Positions 41,599 through 49,632 of a DNA stretch of 64,000 bases are shown here, in pieces. A model generated the notes under the pieces. The model was given only the letters and a program-made list of their open reading frames with translations. It did no database searches and was not told where the DNA came from. The stretch comes from DAOQAU01 sp964640325. GTDB taxonomy: Bacteria; Cyanobacteriota; Vampirovibrionia; Gastranaerophilales; Gastranaerophilaceae. The DNA lies in NCBI GenBank assembly GCA_964640325.1, contig CAZXID010000003.1:33546-97545 (forward strand), written 5' to 3'. A program made the position numbers and the translations under genes. The number at the start of each line of letters is the position of its first letter. Position 1 is the first letter of the stretch.

Positions 41599-42709
41599 TT
41601 AGGCTTCCGTGGTTTTTATCGCAATTGTAGAGAAAACAGCCAAACCAAATTAAATTTTGTCCGTAATAATCGCTTGTACTGTTCCAGTAACCTTTGTCTT
41701 TAAACAGGGGGATTAATTTTTCAGTATAAATTTCTCTTGCGATTTTTTCATCGGACATGTTGATAATAGGAATTAGAATTGCAACAGAACCTGCGAATTC
41801 TTCTTTATTTTTTAATTTTCCTTCTGAAGTATAATTGACGTATATTGTACCTGTTTTTTTCCAGTTTTTTATAAAAAAATCCGCATTTTTTAAAATTTTA
41901 AGAGCTCTTTTATCTCCTGTTTTTTCATAATCAAGAAAAACCCTTGCAAAAACTCTTATTGCGTCGTAAGAAAAGTCGCTTCTGGAGGAATTTTCAAGTA
42001 TGATTTGTCCGTTTTGAATTAAAAACCAATCCGGAGGCAGACCGGTTTTTGTTTTTGCCATTGATTTTTCAAGGTAATAGTAAGATGAAGCGATTAATTC
42101 ATCCCAGTCGTGTTCTTTGTCATATTTTTGAAATATTCTGAAAGCGTAGGGGGAAAAATAAGACGGATTAATTTCAATTTTATCCGATAAAGCTTGTTCT
42201 ACACCGGGCATTAAAACTCTTTTGTCATTGATAATTTTTGTCTCTTTTTCCCAAATAGAATTTATAATAGGAAGTGCTGTTTTTAAATATTTTTTATTTT
42301 TTGTTTTTTCATAGGCTAAAATGAGCGAAAAAGCTATGTCGATATCAGCGTCAGAAGCCGAATTTTTATCTAAAATTGTATATTCTCCGATTTTATTTTC
42401 GCCCCAAAGCCAGCTGAATAATTTATCTCGCCTTTGGAGATTATTTTGTGACCAGCTTAAAACAAGGTCAAAAGTCTTAAAATCGTTTATTATCATACTT
42501 CTTAGCATCATATAAGACTGACCTTCAGAAGTTGTAATATTGCCTCTTTGCGGGTCCATAATTCTTCCGTCTTTTGTCATAAAATAAATTTTGTAAAAAT
42601 CATAACTGTCTTTGAGGCAGAAAGCATGCTCTTTTGAAGGGGCTTTGAGAATAAAAAGCGCAACAAGAGAAACAATTATGCCAAATATTAATAAATTAGT
42701 TTTTTGCAT
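41591..42709 (-). CDS. bcsZ: Glycoside hydrolase family 8 endoglucanase (BcsZ-like)
   Basis: A 372-aa GH8 enzyme with an N-terminal hydrophobic anchor or signal (LLIFGIIVSLVALFIL). TTSEGQSYMMLRSMI contains the catalytic Glu, and NSASDADIDIAFSLILA the catalytic Asp, as in BcsZ/CelA. Such hydrolases trim or help export cellulose in Bcs operons. It overlaps both neighbours by 8-14 nt, so the three are co-translated. Confidence 0.9.
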   Translation of the reverse strand: MQKTNLLIFGIIVSLVALFILKAPSKEHAFCLKDSYDFYKIYFMTKDGRIMDPQRGNITTSEGQSYMMLRSMIINDFKTFDLVLSWSQNNLQRRDKLFSWLWGENKIGEYTILDKNSASDADIDIAFSLILAYEKTKNKKYLKTALPIINSIWEKETKIINDKRVLMPGVEQALSDKIEINPSYFSPYAFRIFQKYDKEHDWDELIASSYYYLEKSMAKTKTGLPPDWFLIQNGQIILENSSRSDFSYDAIRVFARVFLDYEKTGDKRALKILKNADFFIKNWKKTGTIYVNYTSEGKLKNKEEFAGSVAILIPIINMSDEKIAREIYTEKLIPLFKDKGYWNSTSDYYGQNLIWFGCFLYNCDKNHGSLNE

Positions 42710-45584
42710 TTTTAAACCCCTTTATCACTGCACTAATCATAAACTGGTCGCGCAGTAAGTTTGCATAGGTAAAGTGATTATATTCTGCGACAATATCAAC
42801 ATGGTCATTAATCCTATAAGCCGCATAAGGCGAAACTCCCCAAGTAAGCCTTGTAAAATCCGGCCTCATTGAATATTGGACCCCGCCGAATCCTTTTATG
42901 CCGTATTTTAATTTCCATTTTTTAATTTCCCCTTCAAGTTTTAAATTAAGGGTTGTTGCATTAAAGTAGCTCGGACTGAAATAGCCTCCGTAGAGCTGTC
43001 CGGTTGAACTGTATAAATCGAGTAAATTATATTGATAACTTGAGTTATAACTTATTATATCGGTAGAAAATTTTTGCAACCAGGGATTTTTGGGGTTATT
43101 GTACCAAAGCCGTCCTACGCCAAGCATTCCTTCATAATACATGTTTGTAATAAGGTTTTGAGCATAAATTGCTCCGTAAGAACCCAAAAGAAAAGCGTAA
43201 CATTGTTTAGGCAGTTTCAGTTGAAGATCTAAATAAACTTTGTTATCAGCGGCTCGTCCGGTGAAAATTCCGTCAATAGGGGTTCCAACTGCCGATAAAT
43301 ACGATTGCTCTACATTGTCTCTTTTAAATCCTAATTTGGCGGCAAAATTGTCGTTAAAATAATGTTTAATCCAACTGTCTGTTATAATCATTGCGCCGTT
43401 TCCGAATTCAAAAGATTTTACACCCAAGTCTGTGCGGTATTCCCAGTTTTTGTTGGGTCTTGCGTAAACTCCGCCTTTAAATTCGTTTACTACATTATTT
43501 TGCTGGTTTAATCCGCCTGAACTGTATACAATTACATTGTATTGAGCAAAAACCGTCTTATTGCCTTCTGTTGCCTGAGAAACATTTACTCCGAATTTGT
43601 GGTAATCTAGCTTAAATTGTTCCGCTAACTGTTGGAAGAAAAACGAATAAGTCGGTGTAACTGTTATTGCCTTGTCGCGCCTTATTTGATACCTTAAATC
43701 TCCTGCATCTTTTGTGACGCTTCCTTGCAGTGCTGCTTTAGCATTATCGGGCATGCCCATTTTATAGTAAGTCTGTGCTCGAAGCAGTTTTATTTCATCG
43801 TTTTGAGGCATACTATTCATTGCTTTGAGCGCATTGAAATCATCCCCGTTTCCGATGTATGAATAGACTATACCTTCTTTTGCAGGTATATATTCAGGGT
43901 CTTTGGTGAGTATATTTTTAAAAATCTTTCTTGCAGACTCAAATTCTTTTTTATCTATTTGAATATAGCCCAGCCCCAAATTTGCCATTTTGTTATCGGG
44001 CTCTTGTGCTAAAACATCTTCATAAATTCTTTGAGAGGCATCCGAATATCCCAGTAATCTGTAAGTTTCTGCGAGTTTGTTTTTCATCAGCAGATTGTTT
44101 TTATCAGTTTGAAGCGCACGATAATAATGTCTGCTTGCAAATTCATAATCTTTATTGAGCATAGACATATCGCCTAAAATTTGATAACCTTCGGGAGTGT
44201 TTTCAAGATTGTGGGTTTTGATAATTATATAAGCATTTCGAGTTTTATTTTGCGCCATAAGCGAGTTTAATAAGGTTTTTATTGCTTCGGGATTATTGGG
44301 GTTTTCTTTGTAGAGAGGTTCAATAACGTCTTGGGCTTTTTCAAATTCATTATTTGCCATATACATATTTGCAAGTTCAAATTTGTATTCGTTTTTCGGG
44401 TATTTTTCTATCAATTTTTCATAAGATAAAGCCGCATTTTTAAAATCTTTTTTTATGGAAAAAATAGCTGCGCGGTTTTTTAAAAATTTTTCCGAATTAG
44501 GCTCTGTTAAAAGCATTTTTTCGTTATAAAGTGTGGTTTTATCCCAGAGATTTTGAGCCATGGAATTTTCCAGCGCAAGGATTAAAAGTCTTTTGTCGTC
44601 AGGATATTTTTTCAGCAAATCTTCTGTTATATCAAGTGTTTTTTTGTAATTTTTTGCCTTCAGTGCTTCATAAAGATGCTTTTCTTTGATTTCGCGCTCT
44701 GTTAAAACTCTTTTTTCAGTTCCTTTTTGATATTTTTTCGGGCTTAATTCAGCAAGCGCATAGGCATGGCTTTTTTTGACATGTTCACTCTTGTCTCCGC
44801 TTGCCATAAGTGCTTCATAAACTTTTGCGGCACTTTTAAAATCTTTTCGTTTTTCATAAAAACCGGCAAGTGAATATTTTATCCCGCTGTCTTTGGGGTT
44901 TTGAGAAGAGAATATTTTTATAAATTTTTCTTCTGTTTTATAATCACCGAAAGAATCGGATAATTTTATAATTTTTTTAATTATGGGGGTGTTTTTGGGG
45001 TCGATTTCGTAGTATCTGAGGTAGTATTTGTAGGCTGTTTTTGAATCCGATATTTTTTCTGCGGCAACTGTGCAAATAACAACGGTTTCGGCATTTAAAC
45101 TTTTGGGAGATACTTTATCGCAAGCTTTTTTTGCACTTATCCAGTCGTTATTGTAGGAAAACTGTTTTATTAATTCCAGGTTGATTTTTTCTGTTTGTGA
45201 AGGCTTTAGGTGTTTGTCTTTTTGAATTTTTGAAAACTTTTCCCTGCTTAATTCTCCTGTTTTTGCGGCGTTGAAATATTGTTTATACAGGTAATATTCG
45301 TCTTTATATAATTCATAAAGTTTTGCGTAAAGTTCAACGGCTTTTTCATTGTAGCTTCTTCTTTCACAAAATCCTGCATATTCTTCGAGGACTTGTTTGT
45401 CGTCTTTGTAGTAGTACATTGTTTTTTCAAATAAGTTAAATGCTGCTTTGTCATTTTTTCTTTTCTCCGCCCTCAGTGCACTTTGTATAAATGTTTGTTT
45501 ATAATCTTTTTTGCCAAAAAGTGCCTCACAAGGATTTGCGCTTAGTAAAAAAAATATTACCGATAGCGTCAAAAAAATCCTCAT
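42696..45584 (-). CDS. bcsC: BcsC-like TPR / outer-membrane beta-barrel export protein
   Basis: A 962-aa protein with a signal peptide (ending near NPCEA, residue 21) and many TPR units from about 25 to 640 (for example PDNKMANLGLGYIQIDKKEF). A C-terminal domain of about 300 residues is rich in aromatic beta strands, including QLYGGYFSPSYFNATTLNLK, which matches the BcsC C-terminal barrel signature GGYFSP. It would carry the polysaccharide through the periplasm and outer membrane. First gene of the operon. Confidence 0.85.
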   Translation of the reverse strand: MRIFLTLSVIFFLLSANPCEALFGKKDYKQTFIQSALRAEKRKNDKAAFNLFEKTMYYYKDDKQVLEEYAGFCERRSYNEKAVELYAKLYELYKDEYYLYKQYFNAAKTGELSREKFSKIQKDKHLKPSQTEKINLELIKQFSYNNDWISAKKACDKVSPKSLNAETVVICTVAAEKISDSKTAYKYYLRYYEIDPKNTPIIKKIIKLSDSFGDYKTEEKFIKIFSSQNPKDSGIKYSLAGFYEKRKDFKSAAKVYEALMASGDKSEHVKKSHAYALAELSPKKYQKGTEKRVLTEREIKEKHLYEALKAKNYKKTLDITEDLLKKYPDDKRLLILALENSMAQNLWDKTTLYNEKMLLTEPNSEKFLKNRAAIFSIKKDFKNAALSYEKLIEKYPKNEYKFELANMYMANNEFEKAQDVIEPLYKENPNNPEAIKTLLNSLMAQNKTRNAYIIIKTHNLENTPEGYQILGDMSMLNKDYEFASRHYYRALQTDKNNLLMKNKLAETYRLLGYSDASQRIYEDVLAQEPDNKMANLGLGYIQIDKKEFESARKIFKNILTKDPEYIPAKEGIVYSYIGNGDDFNALKAMNSMPQNDEIKLLRAQTYYKMGMPDNAKAALQGSVTKDAGDLRYQIRRDKAITVTPTYSFFFQQLAEQFKLDYHKFGVNVSQATEGNKTVFAQYNVIVYSSGGLNQQNNVVNEFKGGVYARPNKNWEYRTDLGVKSFEFGNGAMIITDSWIKHYFNDNFAAKLGFKRDNVEQSYLSAVGTPIDGIFTGRAADNKVYLDLQLKLPKQCYAFLLGSYGAIYAQNLITNMYYEGMLGVGRLWYNNPKNPWLQKFSTDIISYNSSYQYNLLDLYSSTGQLYGGYFSPSYFNATTLNLKLEGEIKKWKLKYGIKGFGGVQYSMRPDFTRLTWGVSPYAAYRINDHVDIVAEYNHFTYANLLRDQFMISAVIKGFKNAKN

Positions 45585-45702
45585 TCGGACTCCAATGCAT
45601 GTTCAAATTATAATTATTAATTCCATAGTAATTATAAAAAAATGCAAAACAATTACTCAACTGATTAGTGCCCAAGTGGGTATTAAAAAATAAGGAAACA
45701 GT

Positions 45703-45948
45703 TTAAATTTCTGCTCCAGAGGGTTTTCCGGCAATATTAACAAGAAGTTCCAAAACCTTGGGCATCTGGCATGCAAAAGAGTAGTGTCCTTTTGAAATTG
45801 AACACTTTGAGCAATCGCAATTGAGTCTGTAGCATTCAAGCGCTTGCTCTGTCCAGTTTTGAGTGATGGAATCGGAAATTTCACCTTTGTTTTGCGGAAA
45901 GAATTCTTCGTCCGCAAAATCGCTGAATTTAGCAACATTAACCGCCAT
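45703..45948 (-). CDS. Small Cys-rich protein, paralog of the one at 8756
   Basis: An 81-aa protein of unknown family with WTEQALECYRLNCDCSKC, then CQMPKVLELLVNIAGKP: the same C-x4-C-x-C-x2-C-x(10)-CQM-VLEL plan as the protein at 8756-8974. It has an added acidic N-terminal part (SDFADEEFFPQNKGEISDS). Start ATG 45948 is chosen because GGGAG lies 8 nt upstream. It is a monocistron upstream of the cellulose-type operon, with a 118-nt gap. Confidence 0.78.
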   Translation of the reverse strand: MAVNVAKFSDFADEEFFPQNKGEISDSITQNWTEQALECYRLNCDCSKCSISKGHYSFACQMPKVLELLVNIAGKPSGAEI

Positions 45949-46030
45949 AGACAATTCTCCCTAATTATCCCATGCTCAGTTTAGAATATTTTTTGCCCGA
46001 GGTACTCCACTATTTAATGGATTTTTTTAT

Positions 46031-46060
46031 AAGTGACCAGGTGACTATGTGACTGAGTGA
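46031..46060. repeat. Octamer tandem repeat (GTGACTAN)n
   Basis: GTGACCAG-GTGACTAT-GTGACTGA-GTGATTAA has period 8. The unit differs from other sites but keeps the GTGAnnAn pattern. Confidence 0.7.
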
Positions 46061-46086
46061 TTAAGAAGATTTTATAACTTGCCCTT

Positions 46087-46113
46087 TTATTTACTTCTAT
46101 TTACTATTTATTT
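46087..46113. repeat. Heptamer repeat (TTTACTA)n
   Basis: TTTATTTACTTCTATTTACTATTTATT, the reverse complement of the TAGTAAA arrays, overlaps the 3' end of engB. Confidence 0.65.
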
Positions 46114-46675
46114 TTTCCAAAAGCACTGAAAACACTTCTTGACAGTACCTTTTTTCGACTGCGCTGAAGGGTAGAACAGTCCCGCCGAATTCTTTTTGAA
46201 CTTTGTTTAAAATCCCCTGAATTTTTGTTTTGGGGACATGGTCTATTTTTGTAACCACTGTTATTACGGGTAAATTATGCGCCAAAACCCAATTTCGCAT
46301 TTGAAAATCATTTTTTTGGATGTCGTGTCTGGCATCGATAAATTGAATTAAACATTTTATTTGAGGGCGATTAAGCAGATATTCTTCCAAATATTTTTGC
46401 CATTTGTCTTGGGCCTCTTTTGAAACTTTGGCATAACCGTAACCCGGAAGGTCTGCTATTATAAATTTATCGGAAAAATTGAAAAAGTTTATCAGCCTTG
46501 TTTTGCCCGGAGTGTTAGATGTTTTTGCAATTTTGTTGTTGTTTGCAAGGGCATTTATGAAAGAGGATTTGCCTACATTTGAGCGGCCCAAAAGTGGAAA
46601 TTCAGACAGTTTAAAATCAGGACATTGGCTTAATTTTTCTGCACTTACTATAAAATTTGCGCTTAATTGTTTCAT
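46097..46675 (-). CDS. engB: Ribosome-biogenesis GTPase YsxC/EngB
   Basis: An essential GTPase in 50S assembly. The 192-aa protein has G1 GRSNVGKSSFINALA (about 32-46), G2/T in SNTPGKTRLINFF, G3 DLPGYGYAKV, G4 TKID and the FSAVEKRY end. It has usual length. The final codons overlap a heptamer repeat. Confidence 0.95.
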   Translation of the reverse strand: MKQLSANFIVSAEKLSQCPDFKLSEFPLLGRSNVGKSSFINALANNNKIAKTSNTPGKTRLINFFNFSDKFIIADLPGYGYAKVSKEAQDKWQKYLEEYLLNRPQIKCLIQFIDARHDIQKNDFQMRNWVLAHNLPVITVVTKIDHVPKTKIQGILNKVQKEFGGTVLPFSAVEKRYCQEVFSVLLEKINSK

Positions 46676-46808
46676 ATTGATTCCGTAATTTTGTATAAGG
46701 GTATTTTATCACAAACTTAAATACTAAAGAGCTTGCGTAGAAACCAAAAATCAGACATAAAATTAAATGTAAATATTTTCCTCGGGTTAAAAAGGATAAG
46801 TAAATCAT

Positions 46809-47294
46809 CTAATATCTTTGTTTTTTGGGTAAATGGCGCTTTTTGGCTTCAATGCCATTTTTAATTTCTTTTATTAGAATTTCTTTTTCTTTTTTGTTTG
46901 TAAAAGAATTAAATATCTCTTTTGCTATATCATTTTCATCGAAAAACGAGGCGTTAAGATTATAAGCAGATATTTCTATGGGTTCTAATTCTTTATAGTT
47001 ATCAATTTTTGGCAGGCAGTAAAAAATTATTTTACCTTTATCATTAATGTTTTCAGCTTCTTGGGGCAATGTTTTGATTATATCGAAGTGGCAGCCGCAA
47101 AAGTCTTTTTCCGAAGACATTTCTGACAATAGTTCAAAAAACATTTTTTCTCCAAGCTGTTTTTTTATAAACATCTCAAATCTGTCAGAATAACTTACTC
47201 TGGAGATAATTGATCCAGAAGTAAAATTTAATTTAGAATTTTTTTTGGTTGAAATATTTTTTCTTTGGCTTAAACTTATAGGTGCTATTTTCAT
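46809..47294 (-). CDS. Hypothetical protein, N-terminal NFTSG variant
   Basis: A 161-aa protein that I do not recognise, starting MKIAPISLSQRKNIST and reaching LNFTSGS at residues 23-29, comparable with the PSFG leaders of its neighbours. The middle has CGCHFDIIKTLP and a beta-rich stretch; the C-terminus is basic (KKRHLPKKQRY). It is one of four small minus-strand genes between engB and the flagellar operon. Confidence 0.65.
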   Translation of the reverse strand: MKIAPISLSQRKNISTKKNSKLNFTSGSIISRVSYSDRFEMFIKKQLGEKMFFELLSEMSSEKDFCGCHFDIIKTLPQEAENINDKGKIIFYCLPKIDNYKELEPIEISAYNLNASFFDENDIAKEIFNSFTNKKEKEILIKEIKNGIEAKKRHLPKKQRY

Positions 47295-47312
47295 TAAATT
47301 ATTCCAATGTTT

Positions 47313-47591
47313 TTAGTACTTTTTGACAAGTTGTCCTGTTAAAAAATTTTTGTTCTCGTTTTGTAAGCTTTGTTTACTTTGAATTTCTTTTTTGTATAAA
47401 ACTGTTCTCAAAAGATTATACATCTTATCGCTGTTTACAACTGTAATCTGGGTTTTTTTGTCGAGAAATTCTGCGCTGACAGATGCACGTTTTGAACTGA
47501 CGGAGTTTACTCCTACAATCTGGATTATTCTGTCCCTGAATAGACTCAGGGGCTCTCGTAAAAATATGTCGAAGGTTTTAAAAATATTCAT
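47313..47591 (-). CDS. Small hypothetical protein
   Basis: A 92-aa reading frame (MNIFKTFDIFLREPLSLFRD...) with no recognised family. It has no clear ribosome site, and an antisense frame overlaps it. It is kept because it fills the gap between two co-directional genes, has ordinary composition and ends in a basic Gln/Asn-rich tail. Coding status is uncertain. Confidence 0.4.
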   Translation of the reverse strand: MNIFKTFDIFLREPLSLFRDRIIQIVGVNSVSSKRASVSAEFLDKKTQITVVNSDKMYNLLRTVLYKKEIQSKQSLQNENKNFLTGQLVKKY

Positions 47592-47665
47592 AAATTTATA
47601 ATACCAAACAAGATTTTTTTTTGCTCAAATATTAAGAGGAAATTATTAATATTCACAAAAGGTAT

Positions 47666-48130
47666 TTAAGTCACATTCAGAGTGTTTAAAAAGCTTTTGG
47701 TGTTAATGTTTTGATTTGAATGTTCCTTAATATATTCAAGCTGATTTGCTATATCCTTTTTCGCTAAAGCTATTTTTTCTTCTGCCGGTGAAGCCCCCAA
47801 AAACTCATCAAGGGCATCTTCTATTAAATCGCCATGAATTTCTGCAACAGGAACAGCATCCAGATATTTTTTATGAGGTAATGCTATAGTCGGAAAAAGT
47901 GTTAAATACTTGCCACTATTGTTAATATCTAAAATCCAGTCATCAAAGTTGTGATTATTATCAATTTTTTCAATAAGTTCTTTTGATCTTTCAGAAAGAC
48001 TTTTTTTATCAGACATAAAGCCCATGGTCTCTTTAAAGTTATCTCCTAAGTGTACGCCAAAAGAAGGCTTGGAGTGCTTATTGCACTGGTTCGGGTTTTG
48101 ATAGAAGACATTTACGGTTGATATTTTCAT
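47666..48130 (-). CDS. Hypothetical protein with N-terminal PSFG motif
   Basis: A 154-aa protein of unknown family. Its leader MKISTVNVFYQNPNQCNK continues to KPSFGVHLG (residues 21-29). Later it has FDDWILDINNSGKYLTLF and a helical tail. It resembles the next gene (PSFGIGFHSS ... PNWIIGTVEDKHGLHITAL), so the two are probably diverged tandem duplicates. The ATG follows GAGG. No signal peptide. Confidence 0.7.
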   Translation of the reverse strand: MKISTVNVFYQNPNQCNKHSKPSFGVHLGDNFKETMGFMSDKKSLSERSKELIEKIDNNHNFDDWILDINNSGKYLTLFPTIALPHKKYLDAVPVAEIHGDLIEDALDEFLGASPAEEKIALAKKDIANQLEYIKEHSNQNINTKSFLNTLNVT

Positions 48131-48227
48131 TTTTGAAACCTCAGTTAGTTAAACATTTATATAAAAATCATAAATTAATTATTTGTTAGTTTTAAATAAT
48201 GTTTTAATATTTCTTTACTATTGTTTT

Positions 48228-48743
48228 TTATAATATTATATCTTTTAAGTGAGGGTGTTTTTTAAAAAATTCATTTTGAAGCTCTTGTTGCTCTTTTAGT
48301 GCTTGTTCACGGGCTTTTTTGAAATCAAATTTATTTTGCAACACTTCAAAAGTGGTATTGATTTTTCGGGTAAAAAAGTCCAAGTCGTCTTTAAGACAAG
48401 TTAATAATTCGTGTACTTTTTCGGAAGCAGAGGCAGAGGGTTCGGTTAAGTGCCAAATACTTACAGGTTTGTCGGTCAGGTGTTCCGAACCTTTTTTAAG
48501 GGCTGTTATGTGAAGACCATGTTTATCTTCTACGGTGCCTATAATCCAATTTGGCAGAATTTTATTTTGTCTTAAATGCATTAAAACTTCTTTGACAGTT
48601 TTTCTTTGTTCAAGCGGAAGCTCTGGTCTTACTTGTTTATAAAAGTTTTTGACACTTGAATGAAAACCAATTCCAAAAGACGGTGTTGAATTAAAATTCT
48701 TTTTATTTTGTTGTGAAAAGCTATTTAAGGGACTAATGTTCAC
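48228..48743 (-). CDS. Hypothetical protein with N-terminal PSFG motif, likely paralog of neighbour
   Basis: A 171-aa protein starting with GTG (AGGAG 9 nt upstream). The leader MNISPLNSFSQQNKKNFN ends TPSFGIGF (about residues 21-28). The middle has LPNWIIGTVEDKHGLHITAL, and the C-terminus is a charged helix (FKKAREQALKEQQELQNEFF). It is the first gene of the small-protein cluster and is divergent from the flagellar operon at 49080. Confidence 0.7.
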   Translation of the reverse strand: MNISPLNSFSQQNKKNFNSTPSFGIGFHSSVKNFYKQVRPELPLEQRKTVKEVLMHLRQNKILPNWIIGTVEDKHGLHITALKKGSEHLTDKPVSIWHLTEPSASASEKVHELLTCLKDDLDFFTRKINTTFEVLQNKFDFKKAREQALKEQQELQNEFFKKHPHLKDIIL

Positions 48744-48895
48744 GGTAAAATCTCCTATAAAAGTTGTTTACAAATTTTTTAAGTCTCCTAAAATAAATAA
48801 TTGCCTGAAAATTGATAATTGTTAAGAAAAATTAAAATCAGGGGCTTATTTTTTGGCAAACACCTTGATTTTAACTCGGGCAAAAAAAAATGTCA

Positions 48896-48931
48896 AAGGT
48901 GCGCGAATTTTTTAAAAAATTCGCGCACCTT
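48896..48931. repeat. 36-bp perfect palindrome AAGGTGCGCGAA...
   Basis: Eighteen-base perfect arms (AAGGTGCGCGAATTTTTT and its complement) with no loop. In a divergent region with no upstream gene reading into it, a terminator role is not obvious. Confidence 0.75.
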
Positions 48932-48932
48932 A

Positions 48933-49001
48933 ACCATATGGTCTAGAACATAATAAATAATTCAACCATACGGTTGATGATAACAAATACATATATATAG
49001 T
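48933..49001 (+). promoter_or_regulatory. Candidate flagellar-operon promoter with AACCATAYGGTT operators
   Basis: TTGATG (48974-48979), 16-bp spacer, TATAGT (48996-49001). Inverted sites ACCATATGGT (48933-48942) and TCAACCATACGGTTGA (48962-48977) share AACCATAYGGT, lie about 32 bp apart, and the second overlaps the -35 box, as a repressor site would. Confidence 0.45.
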
Positions 49002-49079
49002 AAATTGTATCTAGGTAAGGTGTATTCAGTTTAAAATCTGGGTGCAGGAGGTAAGTTTAAAAAAGCAGGGGAGTAAGGT

Positions 49080-49631
49080 ATGTCCGTAGAGATTACGGGA
49101 CTTGACATAACGCTAAACCGTATCAGCACTATTGAGCGGAATTTTCAGGCGCTTTCGGGAGAATTAAATAAGCCCGACAGTGAGTTTCAAAGTATTTTGG
49201 ACGGGTATATGCGTATCAAAAACGGTGAAGATGTGTCTAAGGCAGAAATAAATAATCTGATAGATGTTTATTCAGCTAAAAACGGTCTGGACGCAGATTT
49301 TGTAAAGGCTGTTGTGAAGCAGGAGTCAGGATTTAATGAAAAGGCAACTTCACGCTGCGGAGCGATGGGTTTAATGCAGTTAATGCCGGGGACTGCAAAA
49401 AGTTTGGGCGTTGAAAATCCGTATGATGCTGAGCAAAACGTAAAAGGCGGCACAAAAATGCTCGCAAATTTGCTTAAAACCTATGGTGGAAATAAAGAAC
49501 TGGCTCTTGCTGCATACAATGCAGGCGGCGGTGCGGTGAAAAAATACGGTGGAATTCCCCCGTATCAGGAAACACAAAATTATGTAAAAAGTATTATGAG
49601 CCTTTACCAGCGCTCCAAAGGAGGTGCTTAG
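49080..49631 (+). CDS. Lytic transglycosylase (SLT domain), flagellar operon
   Basis: A 183-aa peptidoglycan lytic enzyme. The SLT domain has KAVVKQESGFNEKATS with the catalytic Glu (about residue 84), GAMGLMQLMPGTA, ALAAYNAGGGAV and YVKSIMSLY. No signal peptide is visible, as with FlgJ-type enzymes exported by the flagellar apparatus. It probably supplies the wall-cutting activity that FlgJ's C-terminal domain gives in other bacteria, since flgJ at 53746 lacks it. Confidence 0.92.
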   Translation: MSVEITGLDITLNRISTIERNFQALSGELNKPDSEFQSILDGYMRIKNGEDVSKAEINNLIDVYSAKNGLDADFVKAVVKQESGFNEKATSRCGAMGLMQLMPGTAKSLGVENPYDAEQNVKGGTKMLANLLKTYGGNKELALAAYNAGGGAVKKYGGIPPYQETQNYVKSIMSLYQRSKGGA

Positions 49632-49632
49632 T

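Larger units (their letters stand above)
48744..49079. other. 336-bp divergent regulatory region
   Basis: It separates a minus-strand hypothetical gene from the plus-strand flagellar operon. It holds a 36-bp perfect palindrome (48896-48931), two related inverted sites (48933-48942 and 48962-48977) and a promoter-like pair for the flagellar operon (48974-49001). The remaining AT-rich sequence shows no gene. Confidence 0.65.

Noticed and set aside
45657..45938. 93-aa alternative frame over the Cys-rich gene at 45703
   Set aside because: The other frame has the conserved Cys pattern shared with 8756 and a good ribosome site.
46617..46808. 63-aa minus-strand frame with a hydrophobic segment between engB and 46809
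   Set aside because: Overlaps the engB start in a different frame and has no ribosome site; probably chance.
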